Positions 56,910 through 64,000 of a stretch of DNA of 64,000 nt are shown piece by piece (the stretch's first letter is position 1; each line of letters begins with the position of its first letter). Under the pieces are notes generated by a model. It ran no database searches. It saw nothing but the letters and a program-made list of their open reading frames with translations, and was not told the DNA's origin. The translations under genes were made by a program, and so were the position numbers. The DNA lies in NCBI RefSeq assembly GCF_900101965.1, contig NZ_FNAP01000001.1:434001-498000 (forward strand). Direction: 5' to 3'. This stretch comes from Rhodospira trueperi. GTDB lineage: Bacteria; Pseudomonadota; Alphaproteobacteria; Rhodospirillales; Rhodospirillaceae.

Positions 56910-57965
56910 ATGATGGACACCACCCCGAACACCTCCCTGACCGTCGACCCGGGGCTTGACAGCTTCGGTTTCACCGACGAGTGGGCCGGTGTGACCGCGT
57001 GGCGTAATGGCGGCGCCGTTGACGGCACGACCCGCCGCGATTCGCTGACCGCCACGCCGCAGCGGACTGTGGCTGAGCCGATCACCATCAGCGGGGTCGG
57101 TCTGCATTCCGGCCTTCCGGTTTCGGTGACGCTCCGGCCGGCCGGCGCGGATAGCGGGCTCTGGATCCGCCGGTCCGACATCACGGATCGCGATCCGATG
57201 ATCCCTGCCCGCTGGGACCATGTGGTCGATACCCGACTGTGCACCGTTCTGGGCAATCAGGCCGGTGTGACGGTCTCCACGGTGGAGCACTTGATGGCGG
57301 CTCTGGCCGGCCTGGGCTTGGACAACGTGGAACTGGTCGTTGACGGCCCCGAGTTCCCCGTCATGGACGGCTCGTCGGCCGCGTTTATTGCGCCAATCCT
57401 TGGCGCGGGCACCCGCGATCTGGCCGCGCCGCGCCGGGTCGTAAGGGTTCTGGATACGGTCACCGTCCAGGACGGCGAGAGCGAGGCCACTCTGCGCCCG
57501 GCACCGCGCGGCCTGACGATTGACGCGGCCATCGATTTCGCCAGCGCCGCCATTGGCCGCCAGCATCGTGTGGTCACGGTCACGCCTGAGACCTTCCGCC
57601 GCGAACTCGCCGATGCCCGGACCTTCGGATTCCGGCACGAGGTCGACGGGCTGCGCAGCATGGGACTGGCCCAGGGCGGCTCGCTGGAGAATGCCGTGGT
57701 GGTGGACGGCGACACCGTGATGAACCCCGAGGGGCTGCGTCATCCCGACGAGTTCGTGCGTCACAAGGCCCTGGACGCGCTGGGCGATCTGTTCCTGGCC
57801 GGTCACTCGATGGTCGCGGTCTACAGTGCCTCCCGCCCCAGCCACCGGCTCAACAACATGCTGTTGCGCGCCTTGTTCGCGCGACCCGACGCGTGGCGGA
57901 TCGAGCCGGCTATGGTCGCGGCTTCGGACGTCCTCACCGATGCGGCGGATCGTCGTCTGGCATAA
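56910..57965 (+). CDS. lpxC: UDP-3-O-acyl-N-acetylglucosamine deacetylase
   Basis: The roughly 351-residue zinc enzyme commits UDP-acyl-GlcNAc to lipid A synthesis. It has G-V-G-L-H-S-G, S-T-V-E-H-L-M-A-A-L with a zinc His, the D-A-R-T-F-G-F block and H-P-D-E-F-V-R-H-K-A-L-D-A-L-G-D with the other ligands. An N-terminal extension of about 50 residues precedes the usual start of the fold and has no clear features. AAGGA lies upstream of the ATG at 56910. It is away from any ftsZ/dcw cluster, where it often lies. Confidence 0.95.
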   Translation: MMDTTPNTSLTVDPGLDSFGFTDEWAGVTAWRNGGAVDGTTRRDSLTATPQRTVAEPITISGVGLHSGLPVSVTLRPAGADSGLWIRRSDITDRDPMIPARWDHVVDTRLCTVLGNQAGVTVSTVEHLMAALAGLGLDNVELVVDGPEFPVMDGSSAAFIAPILGAGTRDLAAPRRVVRVLDTVTVQDGESEATLRPAPRGLTIDAAIDFASAAIGRQHRVVTVTPETFRRELADARTFGFRHEVDGLRSMGLAQGGSLENAVVVDGDTVMNPEGLRHPDEFVRHKALDALGDLFLAGHSMVAVYSASRPSHRLNNMLLRALFARPDAWRIEPAMVAASDVLTDAADRRLA

Positions 57966-58014
57966 CGACATCGTCGGCCATATTACAAAACACATTCGGT
58001 GGCCCGCTTGTAAA

Positions 58015-58035
58015 GGTGGTGTGATTTTCACCACC
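58015..58035. repeat. Inverted repeat downstream of lpxC
   Basis: GGTGGTG and CACCACC form a 7-bp perfect stem with a 7-base loop, 50 bases after the lpxC stop. No T-run follows. Confidence 0.35.
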
Positions 58036-58098
58036 GACAAGACATGACGAGAGCGGTGTTATCCTCATTTGACTCTTTCTTCCCTTCTCTAATATTAG

Positions 58099-58122
58099 GC
58101 AGAATCCTGCGGCCGTTTTTTT
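58099..58122 (+). terminator. Weak terminator-like element between lpxC and cheW
   Basis: GCAG and CTGC (58099-58110) make a short 4-bp stem; GGCCG then leads to seven T at 58116-58122. The T-run is good but the stem is short, so the call is weak. Confidence 0.35.
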
Positions 58123-58237
58123 CATTATCGCCGACGGCATTGCTGTACCATCTTGACAGGATACCCGACCGCGCGCACAGTTCCGGGGTATAGTCGGCGC
58201 GCCGGAGCGTGCCTGCACGACAATGGACAGGTCAGTC

Positions 58238-58729
58238 ATGAACCAAGTCGCCACCGTGCCCCAGAAGCAGTCCGGGACGGGGACTGCTGTCGCCCGGGTT
58301 TCCGCCGAACAGGTCTTTGTCACCATCTACGTCCATGGCCAGTTGTTTGGCATTCCGGTCGAGCGGGTTCAGGACATCCTGATCCCGGAGAAGGTCGCCC
58401 GCATCCCGCTGGCGCCTGTTGAGGTGGCCGGGGCCATCAACCTGCGGGGACGGATTGTCACGGTCATCGAGGTCCGCAAGCGGCTCGGTCTGCCCGCGCC
58501 CAAGGACCCGAAAAAGAACGTGATGTGCGTCACCGTCGAGCAGGGAAATGAACTCTACAGCATGATGGTCGATTCCGTCGGTAATGTGCACAGCCTGTCC
58601 CTCGACGCCATTGAACCCAACCCCTCCACCCTGGACCCGCGCTGGCGCAGCGTCTCCCAGGGCGTCGTCCGCCTTGAGGGAGAATTGATGGTCGTCATGG
58701 ACGTGGATGCCTTCCTGAAGTTTGAGTGA
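58238..58729 (+). CDS. cheW: CheW chemotaxis coupling protein
   Basis: The roughly 163-residue protein has the SH3-like CheW fold: L-F-G-I-P-V-E-R-V-Q-D-I-L, I-P-L-A-P-V-E-V-A-G-A-I-N-L-R-G-R-I-V-T-V-I and a C-terminal M-V-V-M-D-V-D-A. It links receptors to the CheA kinase. It stands alone without cheA or receptor genes, as an orphan adaptor. The ATG at 58238 is preferred; an ATG at 58223 has no ribosome-binding site. Confidence 0.93.
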   Translation: MNQVATVPQKQSGTGTAVARVSAEQVFVTIYVHGQLFGIPVERVQDILIPEKVARIPLAPVEVAGAINLRGRIVTVIEVRKRLGLPAPKDPKKNVMCVTVEQGNELYSMMVDSVGNVHSLSLDAIEPNPSTLDPRWRSVSQGVVRLEGELMVVMDVDAFLKFE

Positions 58730-58795
58730 CCGCAGTCTGAATGCCCCGGGGGTTTCGCCACCGGGGCGGAACTGCGTCACAAGGATCAGCAGAAC

Positions 58796-59272
58796 ATGCA
58801 GGAGAAGGCGTTCCAGGACTTCTATCCGGACGATGTCAGCCATTGTTATGGCTGCGGTCGATTGAATGAGCACGGTCATCAGTTGAAAAGTTTCTGGGAC
58901 GGCGACGAGACCGTGGCGCATTTCACGCCGGAGCCGCATCACACGGCCATCCCCGGATACGTCTATGGGGGACTGATCGCATCCCTGGTGGACTGCCACG
59001 GCACGGGAACGGCGTCGGCGGCAGCCTACAACGCGGAAGGGCGGGCCATGGGAAGCGAGCCACCGCTTCGATTCGTCACCGGCTCGCTGCATGTGGACTT
59101 TCTGCGCCCCACCCCGATGGGCGGCCCGCTTGAGGTGCGCGGGCAAATCGAATCCCTTGGCGAGCGCAAGATCGTGGTCGCCATTTCGGTCTCGGCCCAG
59201 GGCCAGGTCTGCGCGCGCGGCCGGGTGGTGGCGGTGCGCATGCCGCACACCATGGCCGCCGCGCCCGGATAG
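58796..59272 (+). CDS. PaaI-type hotdog thioesterase
   Basis: The roughly 158-residue protein has a short N-terminal Cys pair (H-C-Y-G-C-G-R-L-N) and the hotdog thioesterase core with P-G-Y-V-Y-G-G-L-I-A-S-L-V-D-C-H-G and V-D-F-L-R-P-T-P-M-G-G-P-L. It should cleave acyl- or aryl-CoA; the substrate is unknown. It starts 66 bases after cheW on the same strand. The N-terminal C-x2-C is common in this sub-group. Confidence 0.87.
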   Translation: MQEKAFQDFYPDDVSHCYGCGRLNEHGHQLKSFWDGDETVAHFTPEPHHTAIPGYVYGGLIASLVDCHGTGTASAAAYNAEGRAMGSEPPLRFVTGSLHVDFLRPTPMGGPLEVRGQIESLGERKIVVAISVSAQGQVCARGRVVAVRMPHTMAAAPG

Positions 59273-59282
59273 GGGCGGCGCT

Positions 59283-60008
59283 TCAGGCGCCCTGGGATGA
59301 TGACCGCCCGTCCGCCTCTGGCTGAGTTGGCTCCGTGCGCGACAGCACCTCGGCATTGATGATCCCCAGCAGGTCGGAGGCGGAGATCCCCATCCGCAGA
59401 GGGACCGGCACGTTGAACACCACGGAGCCCGGCTCCGCCATGGCCATCGTGCGCGCCTTCTCCAGCGCGTCCCCCATCTGACGGTGAGAGCCGAAGCCCG
59501 CGTCGGCCGCCGCGAGGAGGCCGTGCAGGCCCCAGTCCAGGACTCCGCCCTTGCGGCTGCGCGACAGCATGCGCGAGATGGAGAACAGGAACCGGCCGAC
59601 CGATCCCATCCGGTCCATATGTTGATCGGCGTTGCGGACCACGAACCCAACGTCCTCAATCGCCATGCCGGACTGCCGAACTGTCTGAATCCAGGCCGGC
59701 CCGATATCCCGCCACGGCAGGACGATCCCGATGTGGGACATGTAAAGCCCGTCCCCGGAGATTTCCAGCAGTCCGCGCCGGGCTCCCCGAACCAGCGCGT
59801 AGAGCAGAATGCTCAGACACACGCCGAAAAAAACAAACCCGAAAGCGCCGATCATCTGTTCCAGCGCGCCGCCTTCCTCCATGGCGATGACGGAGCCCAG
59901 CATCAGGAACCCGCCCCCGCCCCACAACAAGGCATGAAACCGCAGCCCCGCGTGAATCCGGATCGGTTCACTCAAACCCCGGCTCCTGTACTGTTCGACA
60001 GGTGTCAT
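59283..60008 (-). CDS. Membrane protein with PH-like domain (hypothetical)
   Basis: The 241-residue protein has two membrane helices at about residues 25-70 and a cytoplasmic part that reads like a PH-type beta fold (L-L-E-I-S-G-D-G-L-Y-M-S, then V-L-P-W-R-D-I-G-P-A-W-I). The C-terminal half is helical. I do not recognise a named family with confidence, and the function is unknown. It converges with the thioesterase gene. Confidence 0.65.
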   Translation of the reverse strand: MTPVEQYRSRGLSEPIRIHAGLRFHALLWGGGGFLMLGSVIAMEEGGALEQMIGAFGFVFFGVCLSILLYALVRGARRGLLEISGDGLYMSHIGIVLPWRDIGPAWIQTVRQSGMAIEDVGFVVRNADQHMDRMGSVGRFLFSISRMLSRSRKGGVLDWGLHGLLAAADAGFGSHRQMGDALEKARTMAMAEPGSVVFNVPVPLRMGISASDLLGIINAEVLSRTEPTQPEADGRSSSQGA

Positions 60009-60105
60009 CCGCCTTTCCCCCTTTCACCGGTCACCGCCCGCCCATGCCGATGACCAGTGTGCCCCGATGACGCCGACGAGGAAAGCGGATCGCTCGGGAT
60101 TTGCG

Positions 60106-61431
60106 CTAATCCTCCAGCCTGTCGAGCATGTCCTGGGTGATGAGGGTTACTCCGCCCTTGGTGTGGACGAATCGGCGGGCGTCCTCCTCGGGGTCCTCGC
60201 CGACAACGAGACCGGCCGGAATGCGCACCCCGGCGGCGACGACAGCCTTGCTCAGCCGCACGTGGCGACCGATGTCCACCTCAGGCAGCAGAACGCATTG
60301 ATCAACCGACGAGTACGAGTTGACCCGCACGTCATGGAACAGCAGCGAGCCGCGCACCGCACCGCCGGAGACGATGCAGCCCGCCGACAGCACGGAATCG
60401 ACGGCCATGCCGCGCCGGTCATCCTCGTCAAAGACGAACTTGGCGCCCGGGCGCTGCACCATGTGAGTCCAGATCGGCCACGCCGGATCGTACAGGTCCA
60501 GATCGGGCGTCACGGCCACCAAGTCCAAGTTCGCCGCCCAGTACGCATCCACTGTGCCGACATCACGCCAGTACGGTTCGTCGTTGGCATGCGGCGGATA
60601 GACACAGCTCTCCTGAAAACGATGCGCCACCATGCGGGCCCGGCCCAGCAGCGCGGGCAGAATGTTCTTGCCGAAGTCCCGGGACGAGTTGGGATCGCGC
60701 GCATCCTCCTCCAGCACGGACACAAGGAAATCCGCATTGAACAGATAGATTCCCATGCTGGCGAAGGCTTTATCGGGCTGGCCCGGAATGCTCGGCGGAT
60801 CGGCGGGCTTTTCGAGAAAGCCGGTGATGGTGTCGTTGTCGTCGACATCCACCACGCCGAACGCCGTGGCATCCATGCGCGGCACCTCGATGCAGGCCAC
60901 CGAAACGTCGGCGTGCGCGCGCAGATGAGAGGCCATCATCTTTGAGTAGTCCTGGCGGTACACATGGTCCCCTGCCAGAACGAGGATATGATCGGCGCCG
61001 TGGGCACGAATCTGTTCGATGTTCTGATACACGGCATCCGCCGTGCCCTGGTACCAGGCGGCGGAAGCGGTCTGCTGCTGGGCCGGCCACAGTTCCACGA
61101 ACTCCCCGACTTCGGCCCGGAAAAAGCCCCAGCCGCGCTGAATGTGGTGGATCAACGTATGCGCCTTGTACTGGGTCAACACGCAAATACGGCGCAGGCC
61201 GGAGTTGATGCAGTTCGACAGCGGGAAGTCCACGATGCGGTACTTGCCGCCAAACGGCACCGCCGGTTTGCTTTCCTTGTCGGTAAGGTCAAGCAATCTG
61301 GACCCACGACCACCGGCGAGCACCAGCGCCAGAGTCCCGCGCATCGCCCGATTGACATCGTTGGCGAAAGCGAGCTCATCCGCGATCGCGTGGCCATACC
61401 GCGACGATGGCCCGCCCGTGTGGTCTGTCAT
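60106..61431 (-). CDS. glgC: Glucose-1-phosphate adenylyltransferase
   Basis: The 441-residue enzyme makes ADP-glucose for glycogen. It has V-L-A-G-G-R-G-S-R-L near residue 38, K-P-A-V-P-F-G-G-K-Y-R-I-V-D-F-P-L-S-N-C-I-N-S-G, and V-L-A-G-D-H-V-Y-R-x-D-Y. The C-terminal part is the left-handed beta helix. It is the allosteric control point of glycogen synthesis. It is divergent from glgA across 235 bases, which likely hold both promoters. Confidence 0.97.
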   Translation of the reverse strand: MTDHTGGPSSRYGHAIADELAFANDVNRAMRGTLALVLAGGRGSRLLDLTDKESKPAVPFGGKYRIVDFPLSNCINSGLRRICVLTQYKAHTLIHHIQRGWGFFRAEVGEFVELWPAQQQTASAAWYQGTADAVYQNIEQIRAHGADHILVLAGDHVYRQDYSKMMASHLRAHADVSVACIEVPRMDATAFGVVDVDDNDTITGFLEKPADPPSIPGQPDKAFASMGIYLFNADFLVSVLEEDARDPNSSRDFGKNILPALLGRARMVAHRFQESCVYPPHANDEPYWRDVGTVDAYWAANLDLVAVTPDLDLYDPAWPIWTHMVQRPGAKFVFDEDDRRGMAVDSVLSAGCIVSGGAVRGSLLFHDVRVNSYSSVDQCVLLPEVDIGRHVRLSKAVVAAGVRIPAGLVVGEDPEEDARRFVHTKGGVTLITQDMLDRLED

Positions 61432-61666
61432 TCAGTCCGCTCCTCTTCCATGCCGTGACCGTTTGCCGGGTCCCGTCAACCCGTTGTCGGGACAATTACA
61501 TGACCTTGCCAGTCAATCAATGAACGGAATGTGACGGTGCGCAAATGCGGAAACTCTCGGTACGATCCGGACCAAAACCCCACCATTCGCGCCGCGAGGC
61601 TTTGCTTCGCGGTCGCGGAAGGGTAATGTCCCGCCCACATTGCCACAGACACCGGGAAACCCTTTC

Positions 61667-63109
61667 ATGCGTGTCCTTTTCGTGACATCGGAAGCGCATC
61701 CGCTGGTCAAGACGGGCGGCTTGGCCGATGTCGCGGGCGCCCTGCCCCTGGCCCTTGGTCGCCTGGGCGTGGATGCCCGTATCCTGATGCCGGCCTATGC
61801 CGGTCTGCTCGACCGCGTCGAGGTGACGGGGCCGGCGTTGAACCTGGGCGACGTCCTGCCCAATGTGCGCGCCCGACTGATCCCCGCGCGTGACCCAGAG
61901 GGCAGTCGCTCGCTTCTGCTTGTGGACTGCCCGGCTCTGTTCGAGCGCCCCGGCGGTCCTTATCTCGACGAGCACGGCCACGACTGGCCGGACAACTTCC
62001 TGCGTTTCGGCCTGCTGGGACGAGTCGGCGCCATGGTCGGCGCCCAGGGTGCCCTGCCCGACTGGACACCGGACGTGGTCCACGCCAGCGACTGGCAGGC
62101 GGGCCTGACCCCGGCCTATCTGCGGTTGTTGGGCGCGCGGCGGCCAGCCACCGTCTTCACCGTCCACAACCTGCATTATCAGGGGATTTTCGGCCGCGAG
62201 GTTCTGCCGATGCTGGGCCTGCCGGACTCGATGTTCTCCATCGAGGGTCTGGAGTTTTACGGCCACGTCTCGTACCTGAAGGCCGGTCTGTATTACAGCC
62301 GCTTCCTGACCACCGTCAGCCCGACCTACGCGCGCGAAATCCAGACGCAGATGGGCGGCGAGGGTCTTCACGGACTCTTGTCGAACCGCGCGCCAACCCT
62401 TCAGGGGATTCTAAACGGCGTCGATATGGACGACTGGAATCCGGCGTCGGACCCCCATATCGCCGCGCCCTTCAGCGCCGAGGATCTTTCCGGCAAGGCC
62501 GTATGCAAGGCGGCCCTGCAAAGGGAGATGGGACTGGCCGAGCGGCCGGACGCGCCACTTTTCGGCGTTGTCAGCCGATTCGTGGAACAGAAAGGGATTG
62601 ACTTGGCCCTGTCGGTGATCTCCACCATCGTGGACAGCGGCGGGCAGATCGTGATTCTCGGCTCCGGCGACCCGGGCCTTGAATGGCACGTCCGGGGCGC
62701 CGCCGGCGCACTGCCGGGCTCCGTTGCGGCGCACATTGGATACGACGAAGGGCTGTCGCACCGCATCCAGGCCGGGTGCGATGCCCTGCTGGTGCCGTCG
62801 CGCTTCGAGCCCTGCGGCCTGACCCAGCTCTACGCCATGCGCTACGGGACAGTGCCCGTGGTCCGCCGTACGGGCGGGTTGGCCGACACCGTGACCGATG
62901 TGGACGAGGCCCGAGGCGGGACCGGGCTGGTGTTCGATCATCCCGACCCCGGCGACCTGATCCAGGCCGTCCACCGGGCCGTCGCGCTGTATCAGGACTC
63001 CGAAGCCTGGCGCGCCACCATGTTGACCGGCATGGGCCTGGACCACAGTTGGGACAGAGTCGCGCGAGAATATCTTGGCCTTTACGGCGAAGTCATCCAC
63101 GCTGACTAA
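61667..63109 (+). CDS. glgA: Glycogen synthase
   Basis: The 480-residue GT5 enzyme adds glucose from ADP-glucose to glycogen. It starts M-R-V-L-F-V-T-S-E-A-H-P-L-V-K-T-G-G-L-A-D-V, with the ADP-glucose-binding K-T-G-G-L at residues 15-19. It also has H-A-S-D-W-Q-A-G-L and the GT-B C-terminal P-S-R-F-E-P-C-G-L-T-Q-L-Y-A-M-R-Y-G. It is followed 73 bases later by glgP. The start directly precedes the Rossmann strand. Confidence 0.97.
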   Translation: MRVLFVTSEAHPLVKTGGLADVAGALPLALGRLGVDARILMPAYAGLLDRVEVTGPALNLGDVLPNVRARLIPARDPEGSRSLLLVDCPALFERPGGPYLDEHGHDWPDNFLRFGLLGRVGAMVGAQGALPDWTPDVVHASDWQAGLTPAYLRLLGARRPATVFTVHNLHYQGIFGREVLPMLGLPDSMFSIEGLEFYGHVSYLKAGLYYSRFLTTVSPTYAREIQTQMGGEGLHGLLSNRAPTLQGILNGVDMDDWNPASDPHIAAPFSAEDLSGKAVCKAALQREMGLAERPDAPLFGVVSRFVEQKGIDLALSVISTIVDSGGQIVILGSGDPGLEWHVRGAAGALPGSVAAHIGYDEGLSHRIQAGCDALLVPSRFEPCGLTQLYAMRYGTVPVVRRTGGLADTVTDVDEARGGTGLVFDHPDPGDLIQAVHRAVALYQDSEAWRATMLTGMGLDHSWDRVAREYLGLYGEVIHAD

Positions 63110-63182
63110 AACACCGGCCACCCCAGGCCGGATGACGGCCCGATCCGCCCCCGCGATGCCATCGACACGAGGACGCCCACCC

Positions 63183-64000
63183 ATGGACGAGTTGGTGAAG
63201 GAAGCTCTTGAGGACGATTTCCGCGTCAATCTGGAGGACGCCGAGAACATCAAGCGCGCCCTGATCGCCTACATGGTGCGGGTCGTGGGCCATGACCCCC
63301 GCTCGGCGGGCCCGCGCCAGTGGTTCCTGGCGCTCGCGCATGTGATTAAGGGCATCCTGTCGGAACGCGGCATGAAGACCAGCCGGGCCCAGTACGGGGA
63401 TGATACGCGGCGGGTCTACTACCTTTCGATGGAGTTCCTCACCGGCCGGCGGTTGATGAAACATCTGCTCGACCTGGGGCTTGAGGCCAACGTGCGCACG
63501 GCGCTGGAGGCGCTCGGGCAGGATCTCGATGTCCTCGCCGAGGAGGAGCCCGATCCCGCCCTGGGAAATGGCGGTTTGGGGCGCTTGGCTGCCTGCTTTC
63601 TCGATTCCCTGGCGACGCACGGCTATCCGGGATACGGCTACGGAATCCGCTACGAGTTCGGCATGTTCTCCCAGACCATTGAGGACGGCCAGCAGGTGGA
63701 GCACCCGGACAACTGGCTACGCCGGGGTAACGCTTGGGAGTTCGTTCGCCACAACGTGGTCTACCCCGTTCGTTTCCATGGCCGGATCGCGTGCTTCCGC
63801 GACGAGACGGGACGCGAACGCTGCGAATGGGTGGATACGGACGATGTCCACGCCGTCGCCTACGACCTCAAGGTGACCGGCTACGACAGCCCTGTCATCT
63901 CCAATCTAAGACTGTGGTCGGCCCGCGCGACCACCGACTTCGACCTCAGATTCTTTAACGAAGGCAACTACATCGAGGCGGTCAAGGACAAGACGACGTC
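63183..64000 (+). CDS. glgP: Glycogen phosphorylase, N-terminal part
   Basis: The gene runs off the window end; 272 codons are visible with no stop. The protein starts M-D-E-L-V-K-E-A-L and has Y-Y-L-S-M-E-F-L-T-G-R-R-L, E-P-D-P-A-L-G-N-G-G-L-G-R-L-A-A-C-F-L-D-S-L, G-Y-G-I-R-Y-E-F-G and the V-K-D-K-T-T end. Phosphorylase removes glucose 1-phosphate from glycogen with PLP. It pairs with glgC and glgA in one glycogen locus. Confidence 0.97.
   Translation, partial: MDELVKEALEDDFRVNLEDAENIKRALIAYMVRVVGHDPRSAGPRQWFLALAHVIKGILSERGMKTSRAQYGDDTRRVYYLSMEFLTGRRLMKHLLDLGLEANVRTALEALGQDLDVLAEEEPDPALGNGGLGRLAACFLDSLATHGYPGYGYGIRYEFGMFSQTIEDGQQVEHPDNWLRRGNAWEFVRHNVVYPVRFHGRIACFRDETGRERCEWVDTDDVHAVAYDLKVTGYDSPVISNLRLWSARATTDFDLRFFNEGNYIEAVKDKTT

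Noticed and set aside
58153-58194. TTGACA and TATAGT upstream of cheW
   Set aside because: Both boxes look good, but they are 30 bases apart, too far for a sigma-70 promoter.

Overview
The window is GC-rich DNA with tightly packed genes, many joined by ATGA/GTGA overlaps. Gene content points to an alphaproteobacterium, most likely a Rhodospirillales (Rhodospirillaceae-type) species. The markers are the ethylmalonyl-CoA pathway enzymes, a K+-independent-type proton pyrophosphatase, a MucR/Ros regulator, a DUF3126 protein, a Bpt-type aminoacyl transferase and motility genes. No genus is claimed.

Layout. 1-9 kb: end of ispF (or ispDF), a GIY-YIG-like protein, a cupin, a radical SAM enzyme, a large MscS channel, a PAP2 phosphatase/GT39-like glycosyltransferase pair, lptG and rpmB. 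9-14 kb: a decayed GT25 glycosyltransferase, ilvE, then a MarR / OmpR-type regulator / EnvZ-like kinase triad converging on a diguanylate cyclase with a hairpin-rich leader. 14-18 kb: a nucleoside-type ABC transporter (ATPase and two permeases) and a flavin reductase. 18-22 kb: motA-motB, bpt and a DUF3126 gene. 22-27 kb: ccr-mcd divergent from ecm, three signature steps of the ethylmalonyl-CoA pathway. 27-29 kb: an unrecognised Cys-rich protein, a candidate 6S RNA with terminator, and a Phd/VapC toxin-antitoxin pair. 29-32 kb: hppA and a FliL-like protein. 32-39.5 kb: a long minus-strand run rpiB-glyA-nrdR-ribD-ribE-ribBA-ribH-nusB-thiL, giving one-carbon metabolism, riboflavin synthesis and thiamine phosphorylation. 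40-50 kb: mucR, then a minus-strand branched-chain acyl-CoA (valine) degradation block. It holds an acyl-CoA synthetase, an MFS transporter, three beta-hydroxyacid dehydrogenases, a CoxG-like protein, an isobutyryl-CoA dehydrogenase-like enzyme and a 3-hydroxyisobutyryl-CoA hydrolase. 50-54 kb: a two-subunit molybdenum hydroxylase (IorAB type) and an MFS permease. 54-60 kb: an atypical regulator, ribA, a PAAR protein, lpxC, cheW, a thioesterase and a membrane protein. 60-64 kb: glgC divergent from glgA-glgP, the last cut by the window end.

How genes fit together. Riboflavin synthesis is split in a telling way. The ribBA gene in the rib operon has a GTP cyclohydrolase II domain with all three zinc cysteines replaced. 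A separate RibA about 19 kb away keeps the cysteines but has a degenerate DHBP-synthase-like N-terminus. The ccr-mcd/ecm cluster and the valine block both feed CoA-linked carbon metabolism and both yield propionyl/methylmalonyl-type intermediates. The glg genes form a glycogen synthesis and breakdown unit.

No tRNA, rRNA, CRISPR array, intact insertion sequence or prophage was seen. The least explained items are two candidate non-coding RNAs (about 28.2 kb plus strand, about 56.0 kb minus strand), the zinc-finger-like protein at 27.5 kb, the MucR protein with altered zinc ligands, the phosphorylation-deficient receiver protein at 54 kb, and the hairpin cascade at 14.25 kb.
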